DNA of 64,000 nt, from positions 1,323,001 to 1,387,000 of the forward strand of contig LSRY02000002.1 in NCBI GenBank assembly GCA_001643675.2, written 5' to 3'. The position numbers were made by a program, and so were the translations under genes. The notes beneath the pieces are model-generated. The model ran no database searches, was not told where the DNA came from, and saw only the letters and a list, made by a program, of their open reading frames with translations. This document shows positions 21,064 through 34,255 of the stretch, in pieces (positions within the stretch are counted from its first letter, which is position 1; every line of letters starts with the position of its first letter). This stretch comes from Monocercomonoides exilis (Eukaryota; Preaxostyla; Oxymonadida; Polymastigidae).

Positions 21064-21749
21064 TCATTTGTGATGTTACTCATAAACTTTCATCGCTCAT
21101 TTACATTTCTCTTCTTGAGACACATCATTTTATAGCTCTTTTTAATTATCACTCTCACTTATTGTTTCTATTTCTATAGGATTAGAAAATTTCCAACAAC
21201 TTAACTTATCTTCATTTCACAACACTTAATAATATAAAATTTTTGTTTGCAATTTATTTATGTTATTCGAATTAAGTTCCACTTATTCTTTGAAAAGGGA
21301 TAAAAACCTTTCAAATAATTAATAAGATGTCATGAATGAAAATTTAATTCGATAAAATAAAAAACGAAAGATTCAAATGTCCATTTTTTGTTTACTGTGT
21401 TACAATGAAATATCTGTGTTCCAGTCTTTTTTTCTCATTCGCAAAAAAATCAAACAATAGAAGTTTCCTTCAATGGTCAATTCTGTGTAAATAACAAATA
21501 ATGATTGGAAGTTAAAAACAAAAAATTTCGAAAATAAAGTTGAGTCAAAAAAATTTTTTTTATTTATAAAACAATAAGGCACACAACAACAACATTCGTT
21601 TAGAACTTTGATGTAATTTTTATGCGATTAGTAATTTCGTAACAAAAATTTGCATCAGATTTGAAAGATAAATATGAAATCAAAAGAAAAAAAGAAAAAA
21701 AAAAACAAAAAATAAAAAGCATAAAAACAACTCATGATTTAACTGATTT
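21064..21749. other. Intergenic region between convergent genes
   Basis: This is A+T-rich, holding the 3' flanks of the SF-assemblin gene (plus) and the U-box gene (minus). No gene or structured repeat was seen. Confidence 0.55.
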
Positions 21750-24700
21750 TCACTCATTGTCTCTCAATCTCTTTTTCTTTATAATTGAATTGTGCAAATT
21801 CGTGAATTTATGTTTTTTACACTTTAATTGCAATTCATCAGCATTGTCTTTTTCATTTTTGATTTTATCATTGCAAATACTCTCAGAAATCAAATTATTG
21901 TTATTTGCATTATTTTGTAAAGTTGATTCATTTGACTTGCATTTATTTGCATATTTTGAGTGATCATCATTTAATTGTGGTTCTTCGTTAAACAAAGAAT
22001 CATTCAATTCCATTTCAAAGTCATTTTCTATAAGTCGATCATCATGCTCCGAGCAGCAATCATCGTAGTATTCTCCATCACTATTGATCTCAAAGTCATC
22101 ATTCCCGTAATCACTTTCTTCATCCTCACCTCTGCAATCTTCTTCACTGTCAAATTGCACTACTTGAGGAATTGTCAGTCCCGTAAGCAAAGTATAAGTT
22201 TTCGCAAACGAAGCTTCTGCATCAGCAATCCGTAAAAATGCCACAAGACGGCAGCTCAACTTGGCTTCCTCTAAGGCAATCATGTTTGGCAGCAGATGCG
22301 AAGGAAAAGGAGAAAGGAAAGGACACGTTGATGGAGTGGTTGGTGTTGGAAAGATATGAAACATAAAAAATGTATCATCATTTTCACATCCAAGAATTTG
22401 AAGCTTGTGAAAAAATGACGAATGATCAACTTGAGGAGAATCTTTTCTTGATGCCGGATCAAAGTGATGATAAACATCTCCTTCACATTCACTTATTTTT
22501 TCTTCACTGCTGTTTTCACTGGAGCTATCATCATCTCTGATGATGGATCTTTTCTTTCTAGTAATTTTTGTTTTTTTCATTTCTTTGCAATGTTCAATAT
22601 TTGCTTCCTGACAAGCTTCATATTTTTCTTTTTTCTTTTTGTCTTCCGTTATGATGACGCTCCAAAAGCTATTTCTTCCTCTTTGCAAAACTCTCCACAC
22701 ACCAGGAAGAGGAAAAAACGGATCCACAAATCCTTCGCCTGTGCAAAAATGAGCCGAAATGTGCTTTGGATGACTGAATGCAAATTCCATAAAGACAGGA
22801 TGCGGAGAAAGAAGCGAAGGGCGATCTGGATAAGTCATATCGCAATCACTGCTTGAAGCCATGTTGGATGAAGAAGCCCATTTTGTTGATGGAGCACACG
22901 AAGCAGAACGTATCGTAGGACGAGAATGAGATCTCGGTCGACGTTCAGGGTATTTATTAAGATACACTAACATGAAGGCAAGCCATCGGAACATTGGCAA
23001 GTATTTAAATGATGATTGCAAACAATATTTACAGCAAAACAAAAATAAATAAATAAATAAATAAATAAAAGAAAATAATTTCATTGGAATTAATTGTGAT
23101 TGCTATACTTTGTATCTGATGCTTCATGTCTGCGTCCAGAGAGAAAAGTGCATTTTCCATCGGCTCAAACGTCATTGGGCTCATTCTGAACAGATTAACA
23201 AAGTCAAAAATGGCTGAATGCTCATAAACGCCACCATCCGCAGCAACAACAGGATTTAACATCAGCTGTGTAATATTCAATGCAATATGAATTCAATTTA
23301 TTTAAACAAAGTTAAAATGAAATATGAAAACATAAATAAGATAAAACAATGAAGATGATTAAAATTTCATCAAACCTCTCCAGTGATAGGACAAATCCAA
23401 TTATTGTCTGCTTCATACTGATCAAAAGAGACATTCTTAAAAAAATCAGATGAAGGGATAGGATCGCTGGATGGTGGCGTGAGTACAGGAGAGAAGATGT
23501 GAGGCGAGGAGCACCTGCTTCGCTTAGGTGTAACAGAAAAAGACGGAGTCGACGGAGAAAAGGCGCGTCTCGGAGAAATTGAGGATGACTGATCGTTATT
23601 TGGAGAGTCCATTGGAGTCTGAGAATTGTCGTGCTTCAGCGGGCCTAGCGAAGCATGCAAGCGACGATCCTTGCTGCTGTTTGAAAGAGAAGGCAAAGAA
23701 GAATGAAGAGAGGCAGGCTTGCGAAATGTGAGGGAGAGCGGATGGTGCGGGGAAAGCTGGCAGATTGGCAGAGGCACAGTTGAAGTGACCTGTGAGTTGA
23801 AAATAAAAGGTGAAGACGATGACGATGATGGCGTTGATGTTGCTGAATGAAATGGTGATGATGCGCCATGAAGAGGAAAACGGTGCGGAGACAGAGCATT
23901 TTGGGTGGAAGTTGTGAACTGAGGAGAAAGTCCGTTATGAGATGGATTGACAACTGCGTTTGGACGAGAAACACGTGAAGCAGAATTGAAGGCACTACCA
24001 GGAGAGGAAGCTATGCTGTTTTGACCTGGAAAAATGGAAGAGCGAAGCTCTGGTGTAAATTGATCCTCGCAAAGAGAGGAACAGCTTGAGTCAATAAGTG
24101 TTGGTTCAGTGGAAGGATGAAGGAAAGGGGAGGGGCCAGAGACAGGAGAAGAAGCCGAGGTGCAAATATCAGATTCGTTTGGAGAGTCGATTGAAGAGTC
24201 GAGTAGAGAAAGCGGAATAGGCGTAGAATCAGGTGAATGCATCAAGCGAGAATTACCAGAAGAAGAAGAAGAAGAAGAATCGTTTGAGTCAATTTTGATG
24301 GGACTTTTCTGTTCAGAGTTCAAGTCGCGAGATAGAGTTAAGTCAGTAAATGATTTGTTGTTTAAAAGTTTCGGTGCTTTTGGGCATGTGAACGATGAAG
24401 AAGCTGATGGAATTAACGATCTCCTGGATTGTGACTTCTCTTCCTCGTCATTTCTCGAAGACCGACGAGGCTGAGAGAACAGCAAAGGAGATAATGGCGC
24501 TTCTGTTTCTTCTGCCTGATACAGCAGATTATCAAATCGTTTTTCTTCCCCCTCTTCACTTTTTCCTTTGACAGAAGAAAAACATGAAGTGTCATTGTCC
24601 TCGATCAGCTCAATTAGACAAGTTGATTGCTCTTTTTCATCTTCTTCATACGACCCAAAAGATTGGACAGCCTGCGACACTGATGGGGCTTCTGGGATGA

Positions 24701-25619
24701 ATGAGAGAGCAGACGACAGAGAAAGAAGCAAAAGGCGGTGAATCATTCCGTCGCAGCTGTGAAAGCGGCAAACAGCAGAAACTTGCGTCCTTGCGGAGGT
24801 GGAGCTGATGTAAGAGATTTCTTCTTCCAACGGGCTTCCCTGTTCATATATAAAATTGATGATGTTTCCAGAATCATCTAAAAAAATGAGGGTACGATAA
24901 AAGAAATAATAAAAAAAATTTAAAATATAACTTTAAAAAAGGAAATATTTGTGAAACCTTCAACACCCATAGGCATTGGAACAAATAATATTTCATTAAA
25001 GTTCTTTATGGCTTCAGATTCCATAATCGGTGAAACAAACTGCCCAGATAAATGAATTAAGTGCCCTTTCCAATCTGAATTAAATACTGACTGTACAGTT
25101 TGTTGAATATGAAAAGCCAATAGTTCTTTCGTTGCAGAAGGTGTTGCAGGAAGATCCGCTTGTGCTTTTTCCATAAATGGCAAAGCTTCAACATTTATGA
25201 AAGGATCTTAAAAATGATTTTTTCGAGCAATATTAAAAAATAAATACATAAAAAAATAAATATCAAGAAAAATTTATCCATAGCGTACCAATTTGTTTTA
25301 AATATCCTCTAAATTCAAACACTTTGTGAACTTCTTTTGGATATTTGAAGGAATGAAGAAGATGAGGATTAAGAAACAAAACAACGACAGGCGAATTATC
25401 AGATATAAGAGGATCTGCTACCAGCACATGTAATTCAAATTTCATCACTTTTTTTATTGAACCGTGCCATCTAACAATTTTGCCTTTCAAATGACTGTTG
25501 AAAGCTTGATCTGTAAGAATTGGTGAAGATGCCGAGCAATCACGAAAGTAATCATCTATTTTTGATGGTGGGTACAGCATTGTACTCAATCCGCTTTCTT
25601 CATCCGCGTCATCATCCAT
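21750..25619 (-). CDS. Large U-box domain protein (probable E3 ubiquitin ligase)
   Basis: Five exons: 25619-25289, 25206-24958, 24877-23376, 23265-23109 and 22966-21750. They sum to 1,152 codons including the stop with all phases consistent. The U-box is split by an intron after CPITGE and continues LMLNPVVAADGGVYEHSAIF, with SPMTFEPME and a terminal helix, at about residues 688-745. Lack of zinc-binding Cys/His supports U-box over RING. The U-box would bind an E2 enzyme and ubiquitinate unknown substrates. The N-terminal 290 residues look globular but unrecognised; residues about 300-680 are Ser/Pro-rich; the C-terminus has acidic and Lys-rich stretches. The start is the ATG at 25619; the frame is open a little further upstream without an ATG, so a small 5' exon may be missed. 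Head-to-head with the F-box gene. Confidence 0.8.
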
Positions 25620-25713
25620 TGGTTTATCAGAGTCACAATTCAACAATTCTTCATAATTTTGAAAATTTTAGTATGGTTTCAGTCAAATATTATTTTGTGC
25701 AAAATTCAAAATA

Positions 25714-28217
25714 ATGGAGTTGCTGTCATCTGTTTTGAGTATTGTCTCAGAACGTGTTGATGATTATCAGCTATTTATAACTATCTGTTCTGTGAGCCGT
25801 GAATGGAAACGTATTGCACAGACGCATTTTCATTCTTTTGATTTTACAAGAAAACCACTTTCAGATTCTTATTTTTGTATGGAATCTTTTTTTCGAAGCT
25901 TATAGAATAATATGTAATTAACTTTAACATTAATTTTTATTAAGATAAACCCCACACTTTATGGCCAAAATTGGAGAGCATAAAATTAGATTTCACAAAA
26001 GTTACAGAAAAATGCTTGGAAAATATTCCTTCCATTGAATCCGTAAAAAGGATTTCTTTTTCTGGATGTCCAGTTACCGATGGTTTAGCAATTTCCATTC
26101 GAAAAATACTTCAAGGCAAAAATTCAATTGAGGAAATCGATATTTCTGATACTTCTCTTTCTGAATCCTTTTTGTGGTTGCTTTCGCAAAGCACTGTTAA
26201 AGCAGGCCAGAAGTCTAGGAAAATTTTACTTAATGCATCAAATTGTCTGAACCTCGGTGATAGTTCAAAGCTTGTCCCTCCTTTGGATTCAAAACAAAGT
26301 TTTGCACTTCTTGTTGGAGATTTTAGCGCTTCAAACGCAATGTCAGTAACAGACACGACACTAAATTCACTATTTCGTCGTTTATCACCAGTTATTGGTG
26401 TTGGATTATTGACTCTTGATCTGACATGCTGTGTGGAAATAGGTGATGCTGGAATGTTTTGCATTGCAGAAGGATGCCCCCAACTTCAACGACTAATCTT
26501 ATGGGGATGCAGTGAAATAAGCGATGCAGGAATTGCTTGCTTGTCAGTTGGCTGTCGGCAACTGAATGAGCTAGACTTGTCTGGATGTGGAAAGCTGACT
26601 GATGCCTCCTGCTTATTCCTAAGTGGAGAAAACGGAAGAGCAGCAGCACTGGAAATGACAAATGGCAGAAAAAAGGAAGAATACGGAGAAAGCAAAGGAG
26701 GAGCACAACGAGCAAAATCAACACCTCAACGAGGAATTGAAAAATCCCGTGCTTCGTTTGGAAGCAGTTCATTGGCAGGGGCATCTGCAACTGCTGAAGG
26801 AATGTCAGCTGATTTGTTCCCTCCGATCTGCAGAGACAGGGGCAGAGCGTTGATAATGCACATTGCTGATGTAATACGACAGATGGAAGAGCGATGCGGA
26901 GAAATGACAATAGACTTGGATCGTTTGGAGTCGGAAGCTGATCGTCCTTCGTCTTCGGCATCTGCTTCTTCTTCTTCTTCTTCGAATCGTCCAATGTCTC
27001 CTTCAAAAAAGAGGCCTTCATCACCAAACAGGAGGCCGTCATCAGCTTCTTCGTCAGATGCATCTTCTTCGTCACTTCATCCAAAAGTTACATCAATTCG
27101 ACTAACCACAACAGTTTCTCTGAATGAAACAGATCAAAAACATTCGACTTTTTCCACCTCTTCATCATCAGCTTCTGCTTCTGCTTCTGCCTCTGCTTCT
27201 GCCTCTTCTTCTTCTTCTTCTTCTCGTCCTTCATCACCCCATCGTCCTTCCACCCCATCTCACCAATTGCATTCATTGTCGTCTTCATCCTCGACTCCCA
27301 CGTCTTCAAGGCCATTCTCCCCATCACACAGAAACTCAACCCCAACAACATCCCACAGGCCTTCCTCTCCTTCCCGCCCTTCCTCTCCTCGTCCCGCATC
27401 CCCAAGAACATTGTCGTCTTCACCATCTTACAAGTCCGATGTCCCAACTGTGCCTTTGTCAAGCGTCCCTTCACGTCTCCCGCCTTTGTCATCTTCACAT
27501 CCATCTGCCAGCTCCTCTCCCCGCCCTTCCTCCCCAGGCTCCAGCACACCTCGCACCTTTGCGAGGCAGCTGTCATCAATGTCAGCTTCGCAATCTTCAC
27601 AGAATACAACGTCGTTTTATTCATCATCTCACTCCTCGTCTACGACTTCTTCTTCTTCTTCTTCGTCGTCTTCTTCTTCTTCTTCTTCACATTCACACTC
27701 GCTCTTTTCAGCCTCTTCATCTCATCGGCATCCTCCTCAGTCTCCTTCTGCCCACACAAGACCCACACCTTCCACAACAGTGAAGGCTTCATCATCCTCA
27801 TTTGCTCCACCAGCCCAGTCGAATGCCTCTTCATTTTCTTCTCCTCTGATTTCTCTGATAACTTCTTCAAGCGCATCTGCTTCATCTTTTTCATATGGAT
27901 GCCCTTCGCTCAAGAAGTTGATGCTATCTCGTGTTGTTCTGTCCAACATAGCGTTGGCCTCATTGTCTGCTGGCTGTCCTTCCATTTGCTACTTGGATAT
28001 TCACTCTTCTGCATCACTTATTGATCAGCAAGGAATTGTCACATATGTGCCAAAGTGGAAGGCTACGCAGATAAAACCCAAACTTTCTACTGATAAAAAA
28101 AGTACAGATGCTCAAAATTGCTTCACTCTTGTTGTTGGAGGAATGAAAAAGATCTCAGGATGTTCAAAGAAATTGCATGAATGTTGTTCTTCTTTGAATC
28201 TTGTGTATTCTCAGTAG
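25714..28217 (+). CDS. F-box / leucine-rich repeat protein with Ser-rich insertion
   Basis: Two exons, 25714-25876 and 25945-28217, give 811 residues. The intron runs GTATGG to TTAAG in phase 1 and restores SYFYKPHTLWPKLESI. The N-terminus is F-box-like (ELLSSVLSIVSERVDDYQLF, then CSVSREWKRIA). Cysteine-containing LRRs follow at about residues 60-290, for example LDLTCCVEIGDAGMFCIAEG and LDLSGCGKLTDASCLFL. A roughly 350-residue Ser/Pro low-complexity block comes next, then one or two more LRR units (CPSLKKLMLSRVVLSNIALA). F-box proteins link substrates to SCF (Skp1-Cullin-F-box) ubiquitin ligases. The start codon is 94 bp from that of the divergent U-box gene, so two ubiquitin-pathway proteins share an upstream region. 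Confidence 0.8.
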
Positions 28218-28409
28218 TCTATAGTCAATTAAGCGCAAAATGCTAGCTGAAAATTTTAAAAGATAACTTTAATTTTGAATGTTTATTTTTTATTTATTTT
28301 TGTGAAAATCATGTTTTGCTGCAAACAGCATTTTAAATATGAAGAAGAAAAAGAAAAAAATAATATTTTTTTAAATTAAAAATGTATTGAAGATCAGGTT
28401 ATTAGTTGA

Positions 28410-29854
28410 ATGAGCTTGAAATCGGGCTCAAAAAAGATCGTTTCTTCTCTTAAATCTGAAAGCAATGTCAGCAAAGAAGAATATAGCGCAGCTAAAACAT
28501 TACAATCAGACTATGTGAATAATTTTGGATCATTTCTAATTGAGCGAGTTATCTTCGAAAATCCGGGGAATGTTTTCATTTCACCTTTGTCGGTGCACAC
28601 AGTGCTGATGATGGTTGGCTCAGGTGCAGTAGAATCAACATTGGAGGCTCTGCAGGACGTATTGCAGATGAAAGGACTTTCTGAAGATTATTCTGTATGT
28701 TTCAAATGTTTTTCTGTTAGATAATGTTGACAATGATCTATGTTTATTTTGTTCGTTATTTTTTATTGGAATATCATTTTCGCAGTTTGAGAATATTGCA
28801 AAAGTTCTTCATAATTATGAAAAAGAACACAAACCTCCTTTTATTGTTGCCAATTCACTTTGGATTGATAGCAAGTTTTCAACAAATGAGGAATTTTTGA
28901 AGACTTGTGATGACTGTTTTGGAGGAGTTGCGGAAGTTGTTCCATTCTCATCAAAGTCGTATGCATTTAAAAATTTGATGATTTGCTAAATATTTCATTT
29001 GGAATACTTCACTAAAAACATATTCAAACTTCTTCATCTTAAATTTCTTTATTCATACAATATTGAAATTTCATAATGAATGAAAACGAACTTTTTGCGA
29101 TGTTTCCTACAGAACAGTTACCAGAATAAACAAATGGATAAGTACAAATACAAAGGGACTCATCAGCAAAGTATTTGACAGGCTGGATGAAGACAAGAAG
29201 ATGATTCTTGTAAATACTGTTTACTTTAAAGATAGTTTTTCAATTCCATTCAAAAAGTATAATACACATGATTCTGCGTTTAATCTTTTCAGTGGGAAAA
29301 AAAGAGTTTGCCAGATGATGAAAATGACAGAGAAACTGTTGTATTATGTAGCAGACGATGCTGCATTTGTGTCATTAGGATTTAAACGAGGAGGCGTTCG
29401 AATGCTGCTTATGCTGCCTGCAGAAGAGGGAGCAGCTGCTCTAACCGCTTGCACGCTGAAGTATCTTCGGGCAAGTCATCTCAAAGAGATTGAACATCAC
29501 CTGACTTATGTGCGAATGGAGCTAAAACTTCCACGTTTCGAGATCGAATTTTCAGCTTCGCTAAAGTGGGCATTGCTTCAGATGGGCCTTGTTGATTGCT
29601 TTGGCGATGATGCGAAGTTTGCGAAAATAAGTTCAGAGCAACTGAAGATTTCAGATATCATTCACAAAACCGTTTTGAAAGTGGATGAAAATGGGGTTGA
29701 AGCTGCAGCTGCTACGGCAGCTGTTATGAGAGCAAAATCGAGAGAACGCACAGTTGAGACACTTATCAGCTTTGTGGCTGACAGGCCTTTTATGGTAGTG
29801 CTCTACGACAGCTTCTCAACTGAAATTTTCTCGGGCGTTGTGAAGTCTGTGTAG
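28410..29854 (+). CDS. Serpin (serine protease inhibitor family), intracellular type
   Basis: Three exons, 28410-28694, 28786-28958 and 29113-29854, give 399 residues, the normal serpin core length. Family marks include NVFISPLSVHTVLMMVGSGA near the N-terminus, NTVYFKDSFSIPF mid-protein, and a C-terminal DRPFMVVLYD block. The reactive-centre hinge reads ENGVEAAAATAAV, with small residues at P12-P9 as in inhibitory serpins. Counting from the P15 glycine gives Lys at P1 and Ser at P1' (RAKS), suggesting a trypsin-like or Lys-specific protease target; this is inference from alignment by eye. No signal peptide was seen, so it is probably cytosolic, like clade B serpins. Confidence 0.92.
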
Positions 29855-30594
29855 TTATATCCCCCTCTTTTGAGTTATTTGAACGTAATTATTGTTTTTA
29901 GTTTATGCTGGCATTATTGTTGAATTGATAATAAATAGTCTATTATTATAATTGTAATTATTATTATTATTAATTGATTGAGCATAACTTGTCTTTCTTA
30001 TTTTTTATAACTTATAAATTATAATTTCTTTTATTATTTTTTATTGTAAAATGAAATTTTTTGATTATCTTTGGGTTTTTCTATTACAATACTTTTTCTT
30101 TATGAGCGTTCATTTTTTCTGAAACATTAATAAGTTATTCTTTAAGACTTTGACATTAGTTTTTGCGAATATTTACCACTTCACGAAGTGAGTTGAGTGA
30201 AATATGAATTAAATGAAGTGGTGAGAATGTCATTTTAATCTTTTTAGCACACAACAGAATTTACAAGATCATTTGCTTCTATCTAATAATTTGGCTTGAA
30301 GCAATTATTTGTGAAAAAACGTCATATTGTTTTAAAATGAATGACTATGAAAAATTATTCTCAAAAGCATCTCAAAGTCTTGTAATTGTTATTCTTTTGT
30401 TAATTTATTCTTTTTCACTAAAAGGAGCAAAGCAGCGCATAAGTGTCATTTTCCCCGCTATCTTTCACATGCTTTTCAAGATACACTTTTTTGAACTAGA
30501 TCTTTTTTGATTTGAATAATCTTTCCATCATTCATTTTTTATAATCTGAAAAAAGAAAGGGTATCAACAGTTTGAAAGAATTAATTGCGTTGTT
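29855..30594. other. Intergenic region
   Basis: A+T-rich, 740 bp. A small imperfect palindromic cluster of cacttca/gaagtgg words lies near 30176-30223. No gene was seen. Confidence 0.5.
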
Positions 30595-33436
30595 ATGTCA
30601 GTGTTATGTCCTCCATGGGAACGAGAAAACAGACCAAAAAGTTCGTTTGAAACCACTTATAGAAGTTATATGAGCGGACCAGCTGTGGAAAGAACTGTAT
30701 CGTTTCCATTAACAACATTTGGTGAAAGTACATCTAATAATTCTTCACTATCCGTAACTCAACGTCGAAAACCGATTACAGGTTTGTTTTTTAGTTTTCT
30801 TATAAAGAAAAACCATGTGGTACCCTCAATTTTTCGCACATTCGAAAAAATCGAATAATTTCTTTAGAATGGCTTCCAGATGGATATAGTCATCCGTTGC
30901 AAACTAGAGAAAGAGAATTTGATCCGTTAAGGACGAGAGACATCCTTTATGATTGTTTGCATTTTATTAACTTTCTAGATTTTAATTTGATTTTTTTTTT
31001 GAAAAAGCTTCTTCCGAAAGAAAAGTCACGAGAAAGCCAAAAAAGTGCCGCACTCCAGCAAGCATGAAATCACTAGAAGACATTGATTTTGCACATACTG
31101 TTAAGCCATTTGAACGGACTTTGACTTTTGATCCTCTTAATCCCAATTATCCTCGTCTTTCAGATGGAATTGGCCTTTTAGATGATAACGAAGAAACAAT
31201 TCATGCATCTACGCAAAGATATGGCATCACGTGTTCGAAGCGATCGCTTTCATCATTGGATAGAAAAATGCTTTCTGAGAAGAAAAGGATATTTGAAGAT
31301 ACTATAAGGGAAAGAGAAGAAAAAGAAAAAGAAACAGCAGATAATCGAAGAGCTAAAGTCGAAGCTGAGAGATCTTTACGTGCACAGGAGAAAAATCGCA
31401 CACTCGGAGCGACAGATTATCTATTGAATTCTGGTGTAAGATCATCAACTGCAACTGGTATTGCTGGAGAAAGGCAAAGCAATAATAAGCGGGTTCAGTA
31501 TGTGATTGACCCTCTCCTCGTCTCTCCGTCTCAGCGCATGCGCATGAAGGAAGGAGTGGGCGTGCGTGGGATATTTCATGGAATTGCATTGAGGGCGAAA
31601 AATGGTAACCCAGAGCAAATTGCTCAGAGAAATGCTGAGCAGGAAGAAAGATCGTACTGTCCTCCAGTGAATGTTCGATCCAACAAATTCCGTGTGACGC
31701 AAACATCGCCTGCTCCTCAGATAGAAAATTCTGCTTTTTCAACTCAAACTGACGGAATGAAATTGGATTCAAACACAGAATTCGCACAAACAACGCCTCA
31801 GCATTCTCATGTTGCTTTGAAAGAAAAAACAACTGAAGGTGGAGAGTATTATTTGAGTCCTTCCGTCTTTGCCTCGTCGACCAGGCATCGTTTTGTGACA
31901 ACAGCAATCGGGTCGAGCAGCGAAGCAGAGAGCGACGGAGACCTTGTGCCAGAGAGCCTTACACACACACTCACCCTCCCTTCCGTGACTCTTACACGAT
32001 CCCCTGCACGTATGCTCCCGAAAGACAGCATAAAGAACAGAGAAAAGAAGAGAGAATACGAAATTAGCCAGAACGAAGAGAGATACGGTGGAAGTGGCCT
32101 TGCAGAAAGAGGCGATGAAGAGGCGGCAGAGTTTGTGCCTTCTGTGAACGTTGTGGTGGATGACGAGTCGCTGTGGAGTGTGAAGCCGAAAGAAGGAGTG
32201 AAGGTTGTCCCACCACCTCCTTCAGGGCAGCACGGTGCTTTGTTTGAACAGGAAAGAATTAGCGAGGAAGAAGCAGACGACGCATTCGCATGGACGATGG
32301 AGAGAGACTTCCCGAAGTGGAGCAGACAAGAAATTGAAGTCGGAGAAATAATCGATGAAGAAACAGAAGGAAACAGTTGGAATGAAACAAAGCGGCGCAA
32401 AAAGGTGAAAGCAGGAGAAGGGAGAGTCGGCTATTCTACTACTCATCCATTGCACAATTCGTTTTTCACAGCCACTGCTTCACCATCTCTTCCAACATCT
32501 TCTCCTCCTTCGCTAACACAACGAACTTCTACTATGCAGCCATCCACCCTCTCTTCAACATCATCATTCTCAACGCCAATACAACCGCCAACGGACCAAT
32601 TTGTCACAATGAATGCTGTTTCGTATCCGTCAAGAGAAGGTTTGGAGCGAATGCTTTCTGTTTCTCCTGATTGCGCAGACTCATACACGAAGCCTCTTCC
32701 ACAGTCTGCAAGGCTTGAAGGAACAGCACAGCTGAATAGCTCTTCTTGTGACAATTCAACATCTTCATCTGCAGGCACTTCAGAATCTTATGTCTCATCT
32801 TCTTCTGTGAACAAAACTCGCACCATCAAAAAGCCTGTCTATGGCGCATACACACTTCACATTCCGCCACAGCCTGATCTTTTCCACTACAAAGAGCCGT
32901 ACTCACGCAATGTATTTATGCTAGGGGCATCTGCAAGAGAGGAGGCGGAGCTGAAGGCAAAAGAAGAGAGAAGAAGGCAGATAAGAGGAGAAGTTCTGCA
33001 CGGCACAAGCGACGAGTCAACAAAGCAGACTGCATTTATTGACAGAGACTACAAACGAAAGCACCCTGAAAGAGTGAAAGAGCTGGTTGCTGATCCTTCA
33101 ATCAACGCTGGTGCGAACGGAAGTTCAGGAAACATGGCTGAAAGAGGATTTGAGGCAGGGCAATACCCAACCACCACTTCTCAGATGCTGAATACGGGCT
33201 CTGATCCTTCAACGGCCACTGGATCCTTCTCGTCGTCGCTTGGATTTATGCGGAAGAAGACACTGCGGCAGAACACGATCACACCGGATGCATCAACATC
33301 CCAGTCCAAATGGGGAAGCAGCTCGCTTTTCCCGCTGCCGCGTCTTCCTCCTTTTGTCACGAATAAGCAAGGCCCTTCAAAGACACTCGAAAGCAGCCTT
33401 CTTCAAACGCACGATGTGCCTTTCCAGGATTTGTAA
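30595..33436 (+). CDS. Ser-rich 900-residue protein, function unknown
   Basis: Three exons, 30595-30781, 30868-30954 and 31008-33436, sum to 901 codons including the stop. The N-terminal 130 residues are not low-complexity (for example EWLPDGYSHPLQTREREFDP and FERTLTFDPLNPNYPRL) and may be a conserved domain. A Lys/Arg/Glu helical stretch follows at about residues 155-205, then long Ser/Thr/Pro and acidic disordered segments. A C-terminal portion contains YGAYTLHIPPQPDLFHYKEP and a charged helix. No catalytic motif was recognised. Short Pro/Tyr motifs in a disordered chain recall microtubule-associated or ciliary proteins, but this is only an impression. Confidence 0.72.
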
Positions 33437-34255
33437 TATTTTTTAGATGCTGTGAAGAGAATATTGTTCAATTTAATCTCAATCATATCATCATCTTCAT
33501 CTTCATCTTCATCATCATCATCATCTTCTTCTTCTTCTTCTTCTTCTTCTTCTTCTTCTTCTTCACTTCACTTCACTTCGTAATGTTTACTGGACGCAAA
33601 TTGTTGGGTGGAAGTTGTAACTATCATGAGCGATTCATCCAACGTGCATAAAGTAAGCAGAGCGAAACACCTCTCAATTACTTGTATTTTTGTGTAGTTG
33701 TCTTTAATTTTCAATTCCTATCTTATAAATATGGTTGAGATGAAAGAAAAATCTCTATTAAAAAACGTCGTTTTGCTGAAATATGTCCAATAGAAAGATT
33801 GATTTCTTTTGGATTAGGAATAATTTTCATCAAAAGTTTTATCAGGCTTTCAGAGTGATTGTGAAAATTTTTATTCAATTTGAAGATACTTCAAAAATAA
33901 AGTGAAAATTGAGAAGAGTGTTGAAGAATCTGCGGGTTATTGGATTCATGTTTCTGAATCAGCAAGAATACTCAAAACATCATTTGGATAACCTTATCAA
34001 AACAAAGGATAAATTGAAAAAAACTGTTCTTTTTGATGCACGTTCATTAAGCATTGTTTTGTTTAACTTTGCGTGAAATAAATTTTTTCAATAAAAATTT
34101 TGTATTTCGTAAAGTGGTTGTTCAGGTATTTTTGAATCAACAAACATAAATTTGAAGAGTATGTTCACCATTAGAATTGAAGTGAAATTTAAACAGAAGA
34201 AAAGCAAAAGCAACAAAAAAGATAGAAAGAAAGTGACATTAAATAAATTTCAAAT
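33437..34255. other. Intergenic region with Ser-codon-like microsatellite
   Basis: This lies between the Ser-rich gene and the convergent EF-hand gene. Apart from the TCA/TCT run at 33488-33564, nothing was recognised. Confidence 0.5.
33488..33564 (+). repeat. (TCA/TCT)n microsatellite
   Basis: About 25 trinucleotide units, imperfect TCA/TCT then pure TCT, followed by cactt/cacttc repeats. It starts 52 nt after the stop codon of the upstream gene and is in the same reading frame as that gene (it would read as poly-Ser), with a new stop at about 33581. Confidence 0.85.

Noticed and set aside
27124-27783. Leu/His/Pro-rich 219-codon frame over the F-box/LRR gene
   Set aside because: It is an out-of-frame reading of the TCT/TCA Ser tracts; the same holds for frames at 18411-18893 and 40488-40811.
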